64,000 nt of DNA from Serratia nevei (GTDB lineage Bacteria > Pseudomonadota > Gammaproteobacteria > Enterobacterales > Enterobacteriaceae). Below the pieces are notes generated by a model. The model saw nothing but the letters and a program-made list of their open reading frames with translations. It ran no database searches and was not told where the DNA came from. Numbering within the stretch: the first letter of the stretch is position 1; each line of letters starts with the position of its first letter. A program made the translations under genes and the position numbers. The stretch covers positions 1 through 64,000 of the forward strand of contig NZ_JAMYWQ010000023.1 in the NCBI RefSeq assembly GCF_024160145.1, written 5' to 3'. Positions 1-8,687 of the stretch are shown piece by piece.

Positions 1-73
1 CGACCTGTTCGACAACGGCTAATTTAAAGGATAGAGAATAATCGCGTTGTGTGCGTTTAACATACTGGTTCAT
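1..73 (-). CDS. IS3-family transposase OrfA, N-terminal fragment
   Basis: The first 24 codons of an OrfA-type transposase subunit are visible on the minus strand. They begin MNQYVKRTQRDYSLSFK and continue into LAVVEQV, which resembles the helix-turn-helix start of IS3/IS911-type OrfA proteins, the DNA-binding part of the transposase. The ATG at 73 is preceded by a good ribosome-binding site (GAGGA, about 8 bases upstream). The gene runs off the left edge, so intactness cannot be judged. The family is recognised from the N-terminal pattern only. Confidence 0.6.
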   Translation of the reverse strand, partial: MNQYVKRTQRDYSLSFKLAVVEQV

Positions 74-127
74 CACATTTTCCTCTGTGCGTGAGTAAAA
101 TGTGTCAACGCTATTTAGGACGGGTCA
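1..127 (-). mobile_element. IS3-family insertion sequence, one end only (truncated by window edge)
   Basis: This is the transposase-start end of an insertion sequence that continues to the left of the window. Read on the minus strand, the element would begin with TGACCCGTCCTAAATAGC at about 127, opening with the TG dinucleotide typical of IS3-family ends. A short leader and a transposase start codon at 73 follow. The outer boundary at 127 is inferred from the TG rule. The other end and the target duplication are outside the window. Confidence 0.65.
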
Positions 128-140
128 CGTCCAACTTATG

Positions 141-171
141 GGGGGCAGTTCACGATTGCGCCCCTTTTTTT
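141..171 (+). terminator. Rho-independent terminator of an upstream gene
   Basis: A G-rich arm (GGGGGCA, 141-147) can pair with TGCGCCCC (157-164), leaving one bulged G at 160, and a run of seven T follows (165-171). It probably served the gene left of the window; in E. coli thyA precedes ppdA. The IS end at 127 lies directly upstream of it. Confidence 0.6.
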
Positions 172-298
172 ATCCGCATTGCGCACCGCGCCGCATTTTT
201 TTGTCGCCGTCTGCCGTCGTAGAGGAAACATTGCGCAGCTTGCCGCAGCGCTTGCGCATGCGGCTTTACCGCGTTGTTACGGCCCTTACACTGGCGGC

Positions 299-802
299 AT
301 GAACGACAATACTCTCTCGAACATCGATGATCGCCAGCGTGGCATGACGTTGATTGAGCTGTTGGCGGCGATATTGATCGCCGCCATGCTGACCGGCTGG
401 GGCGTCGGGCAATGGCGCTATCATCAGCAAGCGTTGCGGCTGGAACACACGGCCCAACAGCTGCTGGCGTTTCTGCTGCGCTTGCAGGCGGACGCCAACT
501 GGCGTAACCGCACGACGCTGCTGTGGTTCAAGAACGGCACGCCCTGGTGTCTGGGCGGTGGCGTGCCGCCGCCGGATTGCGCTTCCGCCGAAGGCTCTGT
601 CTTCTCGCCGTCTTATCGCGACGTTGCGCTGAGCGGCTACACCGGCAAAGAGATTGGGTTTTACGGTTTGCGCAATACCGCACAGGCGGGGCACATCCTT
701 CTCAGCAACGACGCAGGCAGCCTGCGGTTGGTGCTGTCCGCCCGTGGGCGGCTGCGTTTGTGCAGCGAAGGGCAGCGGCTCAGGGGCATGGCGCTATGTT
801 GA
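299..802 (+). CDS. ppdA: Prepilin-peptidase-dependent minor pseudopilin PpdA
   Basis: A 167-residue type IV pilin-like minor pseudopilin, probably exported and assembled at the inner membrane. I chose the ATG at 299 because it puts a short basic leader ending in Gly before the classic processing motif MTLIELLAAILIA, with Glu at mature position 5. Longer upstream starts add unrelated sequence. The hydrophobic N-terminal helix follows at once, and cysteines occur in the C-terminal half. It is the first gene of ppdA-ppdB-ygdB-ppdC and overlaps ppdB by 7 bases. The exact role of this operon is not settled; competence- or type II-like pseudopilus functions have been suggested for the family. Confidence 0.85.
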   Translation: MNDNTLSNIDDRQRGMTLIELLAAILIAAMLTGWGVGQWRYHQQALRLEHTAQQLLAFLLRLQADANWRNRTTLLWFKNGTPWCLGGGVPPPDCASAEGSVFSPSYRDVALSGYTGKEIGFYGLRNTAQAGHILLSNDAGSLRLVLSARGRLRLCSEGQRLRGMALC

Positions 803-1374
803 CTTTAGAACGCGGCTTTACCTTGCCGGAGGTGATGTTGGCGTTGGTCTTCGGCAGTATAATCGCGCTCGGCGCGGTGAAAACTTACCCGCTGTTGCGC
901 CAGCAAAGCGTGGCCGTCGGCCAGCACTTTCGGCTGGAGTCAACGCTGCGGCAGTTGGCGTTCGGTATTGAGAAAGATCTGCGCCGCGCCGGTTTTTGCG
1001 CCGGGCAGTGCGCCGGCCGCCCGCTGCTGATCGGCCAGGCTGCGGGAGAAGCGGCGGGCAGCTGCGTTATCGTCGCCTACGATATTGCTCGCAGCGGGCA
1101 ATGGCTCACTTCGGGTGAGGATGCCGGCTATTTCGGCTATCGGCTGCGCAATGGCGGGCTGGAAGGGCAGCGCGGCGTAAGCCAATGCGACGGCGGCGGC
1201 TGGGAGCGGCTGCTCGATCATGACGAAGTGCGCATTGAGCGGTTTCATGTGGCGATAGCGCGGGGCAATCACGGCGCGACCTTGGCTCGCCTGACGCTGG
1301 CGGGGCGCTCCGCCAGCGATGCACGCATCAGGCGCAGCCTGAGCGGGAGCGTCGAAATGGCGGCGCTGCCATGA
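796..1374 (+). CDS. ppdB: Prepilin-peptidase-dependent minor pseudopilin PpdB
   Basis: A 192-residue minor pseudopilin. The ATG at 796 overlaps the ppdA stop and gives a 7-residue leader (MLTLERG) before FTLPEVMLALVFGS, the prepilin peptidase site with Glu5 present. The rest looks like a PilW/GspJ-type globular domain with several cysteines. Translation is probably coupled to ppdA upstream and to ygdB downstream through an ATGA overlap. An in-frame open stretch extends upstream to 523 but runs inside ppdA and lacks a pilin-like start, so I did not use it. Confidence 0.82.
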   Translation: MLTLERGFTLPEVMLALVFGSIIALGAVKTYPLLRQQSVAVGQHFRLESTLRQLAFGIEKDLRRAGFCAGQCAGRPLLIGQAAGEAAGSCVIVAYDIARSGQWLTSGEDAGYFGYRLRNGGLEGQRGVSQCDGGGWERLLDHDEVRIERFHVAIARGNHGATLARLTLAGRSASDARIRRSLSGSVEMAALP

Positions 1375-1817
1375 ATCGGCAAACCCAGCGAGGCGGTAGC
1401 ACCCTGGCGGCGGTGATGTTGCTGTTGGCGCTGGGGCTGATGTTGCTTAACGCTCAGCATCGGCAGTTGGATAACGCGCTGTTACTGGCTGCCGATCAGC
1501 AGCGTTACCTTCAGGCTTACAATCAGGCCGCTTCGGCGCTGAGTTGGGGCATGAGCCAGCGCTGGCCACGTGCCGAGCTGAGTGCGGCGGCCTGGTTATG
1601 CCGGCAGCGCGCGGAGCTGACGGCCTGCGCCCGGTTGTCTGCCAGAGCAGGCGTTGTGACGGTACGCGGCCTTGGCGAGATGCGCGGCGGTGAACCGCTA
1701 TGGTTGTATCAATGGGGCACCTTTAACGGCGCGGAGGCCGCTGGCAAGGTGCAACCACAGCCGGGCGGCCGGCTGGATTTTTGCCCCGAGAAAAGGCTGG
1801 CCGACTGTGACGGCTAA
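1371..1817 (+). CDS. ygdB: Pseudopilin-operon protein YgdB (DUF2509)
   Basis: A 148-residue protein whose start ATGA overlaps the ppdB stop. The N-terminus has a basic leader and then GSTLAAVMLLLALGLML, a single hydrophobic helix arranged like a pilin. It lacks the Glu at mature position 5, as is usual for PilX/GspK-like tip subunits. Cysteines lie in the C-terminal half. It sits between ppdB and ppdC. I infer a tip or capping role from the missing Glu5 and the operon; this is not demonstrated. Confidence 0.78.
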   Translation: MNRQTQRGGSTLAAVMLLLALGLMLLNAQHRQLDNALLLAADQQRYLQAYNQAASALSWGMSQRWPRAELSAAAWLCRQRAELTACARLSARAGVVTVRGLGEMRGGEPLWLYQWGTFNGAEAAGKVQPQPGGRLDFCPEKRLADCDG

Positions 1818-2163
1818 CGCTCGGGCTGGGCGGATATCCCGCAACGGCTTCAGCCTGCCGGAAGTGTTGGTGGCGGCCTTGCTGTTCTCGGTGTCGCTGA
1901 TTGGCTTGTTACAGTATCATCAGGTGCTGTTGCAGTCGTTTCAGCGCCAGTGGCACTACCGGCAAGCCTGGGCGCTGGCGCATCAGCAGTTGGAGGCGTA
2001 CGCCGTCACCGGGCGGCTCGAGGCCGAACTGCCGCCGGAAGGCTGGCGACGCGAAACCGCGCTCGACGATGCGGAGAGTGATTGCCGCCGATTGACGGTC
2101 AGGATCCAAACGCCGCAGCGGCAGTGGGCAACGCTGAGCCGCTGGTATTGTCCCCGTTTTTGA
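1807..2163 (+). CDS. ppdC: Prepilin-peptidase-dependent minor pseudopilin PpdC
   Basis: A 118-residue minor pseudopilin. The likely start is GTG at 1807, which overlaps the end of ygdB by 11 bases and leaves a 14-residue basic leader before FSLPEVLVAALLFS, with Glu5 present. An earlier in-frame ATG at 1672 would add about 45 residues read from inside ygdB and is unlikely. The last gene of the pseudopilin set, it ends 32 bases before recC, so recC may be partly co-transcribed. The helix and a C-terminal Cys pair fit the PilV/GspI-like class. Confidence 0.78.
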   Translation: MTANARAGRISRNGFSLPEVLVAALLFSVSLIGLLQYHQVLLQSFQRQWHYRQAWALAHQQLEAYAVTGRLEAELPPEGWRRETALDDAESDCRRLTVRIQTPQRQWATLSRWYCPRF

Positions 2164-2195
2164 GCCGGCACGAATCTTGTTTTAAAGGAGCCTTG

Positions 2196-5100
2196 ATGTT
2201 CACGGTTTATCATTCCAATCAGCTGGATTTGTTGAAAACGCTGACCAGCGCGCTGATAGCCAGAGATCCGTTGGCCGATCCTTTTCAACAGGAAGTGGTG
2301 CTGGTGCAGAGCCCTGGCATGGCGCAATGGCTGCAGATGCAGTTGGCGGAACAGTTTGGCATCGCTGCCAATGTCGCATTTCCGCTGCCGGCGACCTTCA
2401 TTTGGGACATGTTCACCCGGGTGTTGCCGGATATCCCGAAAGAGAGCGCCTTCAGCAAGGACGCCATGACCTGGAAGCTGATGTGGTTGCTGCCGGAGAT
2501 GCTGAGCGAGCCGGCGTTTGCGCCGTTGCAGCACTATCTGACCGATGACGGCGACAAGCGCAAAATCCACCAGTTAGCCGGCCGGGTCGCCGACCTGTTC
2601 GACCAATATTTGGTTTACCGCCCGCAGTGGCTGGAGAGTTGGCAGCGCGGTGAGCGCATCGACGATCTGGCAGAGGCTCAACAATGGCAGGCGCCGCTCT
2701 GGGCGCGGTTAGTGGAGTACACGCGCGAGCTGGGTCAGCCGGAATGGCACCGCGCCAATCTGTACAGCCGCTTTATCCACGCGCTGGAGCAGGCAAAAGC
2801 CTGCCCGCCCGGCTTGCCGCCGCGGGTGTTTATCTGCGGTATCTCAGCGTTGCCGCCGGTTTATCTGGAGGCGCTGCAGGCACTGGGGCGGCATATCGAT
2901 ATCCACCTGATGTTCACCAATCCCTGCCGCTACTATTGGGGCGATATCCAGGATTACGCCTTTTTGGCCCGTTTGCAGAGCCGCAAGCGCCGCCACTTCC
3001 ATCAGGCGCGCGAGCAGGGGCTGTTCCGCGAGCCGGATGACGCGGCGCGCCTGTTTGACGCCGAAGGGCAGCAGCAGCTCAGCAACCCGCTGTTGGCCTC
3101 TTGGGGCAAGCTGGGGCGCGATCACCTCTATCTGCTGTCGCAGATGGAAGGGGCGCAAGAGGTCGACGCCTTTGTCGATATCCCGGCCGATACCATGCTG
3201 CACGCCGTTCAGCGCGATATGTTGGAGCTGGAAGATCACGCGGTGATCGGCATTACCGCGGAAACGCTGGAAAGCAGTTTCAGCAAACGTCCGCTGGATG
3301 AGAACGACCGATCTCTCAGCCTGCACGCCTGTCACAGCCCGCAGCGGGAAGTGGAGGTGCTGCACGATCAACTGCTGGCCATGCTGGAGGAGGATCCGTC
3401 GTTGACGCCGCGCGACATCATCGTGATGGTGGCGGATATCGACAGTTACACGCCTTACATTCAGGCGGTGTTCGGCAACGCCCCCGCCGAACGCTACCTG
3501 CCGTTCGCCATTTCCGACCGTAAAGCGCGCCAGGCGCATCCGGCGCTGCAGGCGTTCATTTCACTGCTCGATCTGCCGCAAAGCCGCTTTACCTCGGAAC
3601 AGGTGTTGGCGCTGCTGGAGGTGCCGGCGCTGGCGGCCCGCTTCGCCATTGGCGAAGAGGGGCTGCGTCTGCTGCGTCACTGGGTCGGTGAGTCCGGCGT
3701 ACGTTGGGGGCTGGATGACGATAACGTGCGCGAACTGGATCTGCCCGCGACCGGCCAGCATACCTGGCGTTTCGGGATTACGCGCATGCTGCTTGGTTAC
3801 GCGATGGACAGCAATGCTGGCGATTGGCAGGGCATTTTACCTTACGACGAATCGAGCGGATTGGTCGCCGAGTTGGCGGGGCAGTTGGCGCAGCTGCTGG
3901 CGCAACTGAGCCACTGGCGGCAAATTTTGAGCGAAGCGCGCTCGCTCGACGCGTGGCTGCCGCTGTGCCGGCAACTGCTGGATGCCTTCTTCGACGCTGA
4001 CAGCGACACCGACGTGGTGCTGGCACTGATCGAACAGCAGTGGCAGCAGGCCATCAATTTTGGCCTGGCGGCGCGCTATCCCGACGAGGTGCCGTTGACC
4101 ATTCTGCGCGACGATCTGGCAGCGCGACTCGATCAGGAGCGCATCAGCCAGCGCTTCCTCGCCGGGCAAATCAACTTCTGTACGCTGATGCCGATGCGTT
4201 CCATTCCGTTCAAGGTGGTGTGCCTGCTGGGCATGAACGACGGCGTGTATCCGCGCACGCTGCCGCCGCTGGGGTTCGATCTGATGGCGCAGCAGGTCAA
4301 ACGCGGCGACCGCAGCCGTCGCGATGACGACCGCTATCTGTTCCTGGAGGCGATTTTGTCCGCTCAGCAGCGGCTGTATATCAGCTTCATCGGCCGTTCC
4401 ATTCAGGACAACAGCCCGCGCTACCCTTCGGTGCTGGTTACCGAGCTGCTGGAGTACCTGGAGCAAAGCTATTGCCTGCCGGGAGACGAGAAACTCAGCG
4501 CAGACGACAGCGCCCGGCGGGTTGGTGAGCACCTGCTGAAGTGGCACGCGCGCATGCCGTTCGCCGCCGAGAATTTTTTGCCGGGCTCGGAAGAGCAAAG
4601 CTACGCCGCCGAGTGGCTGCCCGCCGCCGATGGGCGCGGGGCGGCGCATCCGGCGTTCAATCAGCCGTTGCCCGCCGAAGCGCTGCAGCAGATATCGTTG
4701 GATGAGCTGCTGCGGTTTTATCGCCATCCGATTCGCGCCTTCTTCCAGCTGCGGCTGGGCGTCAGCTTTATCCTGGAAGAGACCGAGTTGCCGGACGAAG
4801 AACCCTTCACGCTGGATAACCTCAGCCGCTATCAGTTCAACAGCCAACTGCTGAATACGCTGATCGACGGCGACGATCCCGAACGGCTGTTCCAGCGGGT
4901 GCGCGCCGCCGGCGGCTTGCCCTATGGCGCCTTCGGCGAAATCTATTGGCAAAAGCAGCAGGAAGAGATGAGCGAACTGGCCGAGCAGGTGCGTGCGGAA
5001 CGCGCTGAGAGCCATAGCCTGGAGCTGGATATCGATATCGCCGGCGTGCGCCTCAGCGGCTGGCTGCATCAGGTGCAGGATGACGGCCTGTTGCGCTGGC

Positions 5101-5567
5101 GGCCCGCTACGCTGTCGGCGGTGGACGGCATATTGCTGTGGCTGGAACACCTGGTGTACTGCTGCGCCGGCGGCACCGGCGAGAGCCGCATCTACGGCCG
5201 CAAGAATTCCGCCTGGCGCTTTGCCGCGCTGGCGCCAGAAGAGGCACAGGCACAGCTGGCGGAACTGCTGGCGGGCTATCAGCGCGGTCTTTGTCAGCCG
5301 CTGCTGTTGCTGAACAAGAGCGGCTGGGCGTGGCTAAGTCAGTGCTATCTGCCGGAAACGCAGGAAATCGACTGGGAGGAAGAAGCGCAAACCAAGGCCC
5401 GTGCCAAACTGCTGCAGGCCTGGCAGGGCGATCAGCGCATTCCCGGAGAAGGGGAAGATCCCTACGTGCAGCGAGTGTTCCGCCAATTGGACAACGACTA
5501 CTTGGCGCAAATACTGGCCGAAACAGCGCGTTATCTGCTGCCGGTGGCGCGGCATAACCTGGGGTAA
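2196..5567 (+). CDS. recC: Exodeoxyribonuclease V subunit RecC
   Basis: RecC (1123 residues; E. coli 1122) is the Chi-recognising scaffold of RecBCD, which processes double-strand breaks for RecA loading. It has a helicase-like fold without ATPase motifs, so recognition rests on full-length collinear similarity, for example the start MFTVYHSNQLDLLKTL and the region GMNDGVYPRTLPPLGFDLM. The ATG at 2196 has a strong AAAGGAG ribosome site 5 bases upstream. An in-frame extension to 2082 would overlap ppdC and is rejected. The order recC-ptrA-recB-recD matches E. coli. Confidence 0.97.
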   Translation: MFTVYHSNQLDLLKTLTSALIARDPLADPFQQEVVLVQSPGMAQWLQMQLAEQFGIAANVAFPLPATFIWDMFTRVLPDIPKESAFSKDAMTWKLMWLLPEMLSEPAFAPLQHYLTDDGDKRKIHQLAGRVADLFDQYLVYRPQWLESWQRGERIDDLAEAQQWQAPLWARLVEYTRELGQPEWHRANLYSRFIHALEQAKACPPGLPPRVFICGISALPPVYLEALQALGRHIDIHLMFTNPCRYYWGDIQDYAFLARLQSRKRRHFHQAREQGLFREPDDAARLFDAEGQQQLSNPLLASWGKLGRDHLYLLSQMEGAQEVDAFVDIPADTMLHAVQRDMLELEDHAVIGITAETLESSFSKRPLDENDRSLSLHACHSPQREVEVLHDQLLAMLEEDPSLTPRDIIVMVADIDSYTPYIQAVFGNAPAERYLPFAISDRKARQAHPALQAFISLLDLPQSRFTSEQVLALLEVPALAARFAIGEEGLRLLRHWVGESGVRWGLDDDNVRELDLPATGQHTWRFGITRMLLGYAMDSNAGDWQGILPYDESSGLVAELAGQLAQLLAQLSHWRQILSEARSLDAWLPLCRQLLDAFFDADSDTDVVLALIEQQWQQAINFGLAARYPDEVPLTILRDDLAARLDQERISQRFLAGQINFCTLMPMRSIPFKVVCLLGMNDGVYPRTLPPLGFDLMAQQVKRGDRSRRDDDRYLFLEAILSAQQRLYISFIGRSIQDNSPRYPSVLVTELLEYLEQSYCLPGDEKLSADDSARRVGEHLLKWHARMPFAAENFLPGSEEQSYAAEWLPAADGRGAAHPAFNQPLPAEALQQISLDELLRFYRHPIRAFFQLRLGVSFILEETELPDEEPFTLDNLSRYQFNSQLLNTLIDGDDPERLFQRVRAAGGLPYGAFGEIYWQKQQEEMSELAEQVRAERAESHSLELDIDIAGVRLSGWLHQVQDDGLLRWRPATLSAVDGILLWLEHLVYCCAGGTGESRIYGRKNSAWRFAALAPEEAQAQLAELLAGYQRGLCQPLLLLNKSGWAWLSQCYLPETQEIDWEEEAQTKARAKLLQAWQGDQRIPGEGEDPYVQRVFRQLDNDYLAQILAETARYLLPVARHNLG

Positions 5568-5798
5568 CAATCCCCCGGTGGTGCTGTGTGGCGGGAGGTG
5601 GTAAAAATAACGCAGGTTATATTCAACCATTGGGGTAATTCCCGGTCTTACATAACGCACAGGTATATACCCGCCGTTTTTCGCCTGCCGCATTGGCGGA
5701 GGACCCAGCGAGTAAAGATTTGGTTATGTGGTTTTGATGCACGTTGTCAACGTCAGGGAACGGGCGTAGCGACGTCAGAATAGGGGTTTATTTTGGAT
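5568..5798 (+). other. recC-ptrA intergenic region
   Basis: About 230 bases separate recC from ptrA. I see no convincing gene or terminator here. Several AT-rich stretches could hold the ptrA promoter, but none gives a good paired -35/-10, so no promoter is called. A TAGGGG sequence at 5781-5786 may act as a ribosome site for a TTG start at 5793 or, less well spaced, for the ATG at 5799. Confidence 0.4.
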
Positions 5799-8687
5799 AT
5801 GCGCAGACAGTTGGCCCGTATCACCGGGCTGTTATTCCTGGCCCTATGTTGGGCGCCGTTGAGTTGGGCCGCGCAAGGATGGCAACCGCTGGCGGAGAAG
5901 ATCAACAAGAGCGAACACGATCCGCGTCAGTATGAGGCGATCAAGTTGGCTAACGGCATGACGGTGTTGCTGGTGTCCGATGTTCAGGCACCGAAATCGC
6001 TGGCGGCGCTGGCATTGCCGGTCGGCTCGCTCGAAGATCCGAACAGCCAACTGGGGCTGGCGCACTATCTGGAACATATGGTGCTGATGGGCTCCAAACG
6101 CTATCCAGAGCCGGAGAACCTGTCTGAATTCCTGAAAAAGCACGGTGGCAGCCACAATGCCAGCACGGCCTCGTATCGCACCGCCTTCTATCTGGAAGTG
6201 GAAAATGATGCGCTGGAGCCGGCGGTCGACCGCATGGCCGACGCCATTGCCGAACCGCTGCTGGATCCGGGCAATGCCGACCGTGAGCGCAACGCGGTGA
6301 ATGCCGAACTGACGATGGCGCGTTCGCGCGACGGCATGCGCATGGCGCAGGTGGGCGCGGAAACCCTTAACCCGGCGCACCCGAGCGCGCGTTTCTCCGG
6401 CGGCAATCTCGACACGCTGAAAGACAAGCCGGGCAGCAAGTTGCACGATGAGCTGACCGGCTTCTATAAGCGTTACTACTCAGCCAACCTGATGATGGGC
6501 GTTTTGTACGGCAATCAGCCGCTGTCGCAGCTGGCTGACATTGCGGCGAAAACCTTTGGCCGCGTGCCGAATCACGATGCCAGCGTGCCGCCGATCACCG
6601 TGCCGGCCGCTACGCCGGAACAGCAGGGCATCATCATTCATTATGTGCCGGCGCAGCCGCGCAAGCAGCTGAAGATCGAGTTCCGCATCGACAACAACAG
6701 CGCCGCGTTCCGCAGCAAAACTGATACCTACATCAGCTACCTGATCGGCAACCGCAGCAAAAATACCCTGTCTGACTGGCTGCAGAAACAGGGGCTGGCG
6801 GACGCCATCAATGCCGGCGCCGATCCGATGGTCGATCGCAACGGCGGCGTGTTCGCCATCAGCGTGTCACTGACCGACAAAGGCCTGGCCCAGCGCGACG
6901 AGGTCGTTGCCGCCATTTTCAACTACCTGAAAATGTTGCGCAGCGAAGGCATCAAGCAGAGCTACTTCGATGAGATCTCGCATGTTCTGAACCTGGACTT
7001 CCGTTATCCGTCGATCACGCGCGACATGGACTACATCGAATGGCTGGTGGACACGATGCTGCGCGTGCCGGTGGAGCATGCGTTGGATGCGCCTTACCTG
7101 GCCGACCGTTATGATCCTAAGGCGATCGCCGAACGTCTGGACGCCATGACGCCGCAAAATGCGCGTATCTGGTTCGTCAGCCCGGATGAACCGCACAACA
7201 AGACGGCCTATTTCGTCAACGCGCCTTACCAGGTCGACAAGATCACGCCGCAGCGCTTTGCGCAGTGGCAGCAGTTGGGCAGCGGCATTTCGCTGTCGTT
7301 GCCGGCGCTCAACCCGTACATCCCGGATGACTTTACCCTGACCAAGCCGTCGCACGAGTTCAAAAAGCCGGAAATGGTGGTGGATAAACCCGGCCTGCGC
7401 GTGCTGTATATGCCGAGCCGTTACTTCGCCGACGAGCCGAAGGCCGACGTCACCGTCGCTTTCCGCAACGCCAAGACCATGGATTCCGCGCGTAACCAGG
7501 TGCTGTTCTCGCTGACGGATTATCTGGCCGGCCTGGCGCTGGATCAGCTGAGCTATCAGGCATCGGTCGGCGGGCTGAGTTTCTCGACCTCGCCGAACAA
7601 CGGCCTGATGTTCAACGCCAACGGTTTTACCCAGCGTTTGCCGCAGCTGCTGACGGCGCTGATCGAGGGCTATTCCAGCTTCATGCCGACGGAAGATCAG
7701 CTCGCTCAGGCCAAATCCTGGTATCTGGAGCAGTTGGACGCCGCCGAAAAGGGCAAGGCGTTTGAGTTGGCTATTCAGCCGGTGCAAATGGTTTCCCGCG
7801 TGCCGTATTCCGAGCGCAGCGAGCGCCGCGAAGTGCTGAAGACGCTGACGCTGAAAGACGTGCTGGCCTATCGCGACAGCCTGCTGGCCGAGGCCACGCC
7901 GGAGCTGCTGGTGGTGGGCAACATGAGCAAGCAGCAGGTCGATACGCTGGCGTCGACGCTGAAACATCGCCTGGGCTGCACCGGCATCGAGTGGTGGCAC
8001 GGCGAAGACGTGGTGGTGGACAAGAATCGGTTGGCCAACCTGCAGCAGGTGGGCAGCAGCACCGACTCGGCGCTGGCGGCAGTCTACGTACCGACCGGCT
8101 ACGACGAAGTGACCGGCATGGCCTACAGCTCGCTGCTGGGGCAGATTATTCAGCCGTGGTTCTATAGCCAGCTGCGCACTCAGGAGCAATTGGGGTATGC
8201 GGTCTTTGCCTTCCCGATGTCGGTGGGTCGCCAGTGGGGCGTAGGCTTCCTGCTGCAGAGCAACAGCAAGCAGCCGGCCTACCTGTACCAGCGCTATCAG
8301 GATTTCTACCCGAAAACCGAGAAACGTCTGCGTGAAATGAGCGAGGCCGATTTCGAGCAGTACAAACAGGCGCTGATCAACGAACTTAAGCAGCGGCCGC
8401 AAACCCTGAGCGAAGAGGCCAGCCGGTTCGCCAACGATTTCGATCGCGGCAATTTCGCCTTCGATACCCGTCAGAAGCTGATCGCGCAGGTGCAACAGCT
8501 GACGCCGGCCAAGCTGGCGGATTATTTCCACCAGGCGGTGATCCAGCCGCAGGGGCTGGCGGTGCTGTCGCAGGTGAGCGGCAGCGGGCAAGACAAGGCG
8601 GATTACGCGGCGCCTAAGGATTGGGTCACCTATCCAAACGCGTCTGCACTCCAGCAGATCCTGCCGCGCAAAGTGGCGACGCCATGA
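5799..8687 (+). CDS. ptrA: Pitrilysin (protease III), periplasmic zinc metalloprotease
   Basis: An M16 (insulinase) family protease of 962 residues from the ATG at 5799, the same length as E. coli PtrA as I recall it. A signal peptide (MRRQLARITGLLFLALCW, cleavage near AWA/A) directs it to the periplasm. The inverted zinc motif HYLEH is at residues 89-93 (His89, Glu92, His93), and the distal Glu lies in NAVNAELTMARS. Four M16 domains follow, with the catalytic one first. A TTG at 5793 would add two residues and cannot be excluded. The stop overlaps the recB start (ATGA). Why a protease sits inside the recBCD locus is unexplained, but the arrangement is conserved in enterobacteria. Confidence 0.96.
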   Translation: MRRQLARITGLLFLALCWAPLSWAAQGWQPLAEKINKSEHDPRQYEAIKLANGMTVLLVSDVQAPKSLAALALPVGSLEDPNSQLGLAHYLEHMVLMGSKRYPEPENLSEFLKKHGGSHNASTASYRTAFYLEVENDALEPAVDRMADAIAEPLLDPGNADRERNAVNAELTMARSRDGMRMAQVGAETLNPAHPSARFSGGNLDTLKDKPGSKLHDELTGFYKRYYSANLMMGVLYGNQPLSQLADIAAKTFGRVPNHDASVPPITVPAATPEQQGIIIHYVPAQPRKQLKIEFRIDNNSAAFRSKTDTYISYLIGNRSKNTLSDWLQKQGLADAINAGADPMVDRNGGVFAISVSLTDKGLAQRDEVVAAIFNYLKMLRSEGIKQSYFDEISHVLNLDFRYPSITRDMDYIEWLVDTMLRVPVEHALDAPYLADRYDPKAIAERLDAMTPQNARIWFVSPDEPHNKTAYFVNAPYQVDKITPQRFAQWQQLGSGISLSLPALNPYIPDDFTLTKPSHEFKKPEMVVDKPGLRVLYMPSRYFADEPKADVTVAFRNAKTMDSARNQVLFSLTDYLAGLALDQLSYQASVGGLSFSTSPNNGLMFNANGFTQRLPQLLTALIEGYSSFMPTEDQLAQAKSWYLEQLDAAEKGKAFELAIQPVQMVSRVPYSERSERREVLKTLTLKDVLAYRDSLLAEATPELLVVGNMSKQQVDTLASTLKHRLGCTGIEWWHGEDVVVDKNRLANLQQVGSSTDSALAAVYVPTGYDEVTGMAYSSLLGQIIQPWFYSQLRTQEQLGYAVFAFPMSVGRQWGVGFLLQSNSKQPAYLYQRYQDFYPKTEKRLREMSEADFEQYKQALINELKQRPQTLSEEASRFANDFDRGNFAFDTRQKLIAQVQQLTPAKLADYFHQAVIQPQGLAVLSQVSGSGQDKADYAAPKDWVTYPNASALQQILPRKVATP

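Noticed and set aside
5586-5783. 65-codon frame between recC and ptrA
   Set aside because: No ribosome site or family resemblance; it is intergenic sequence before ptrA.
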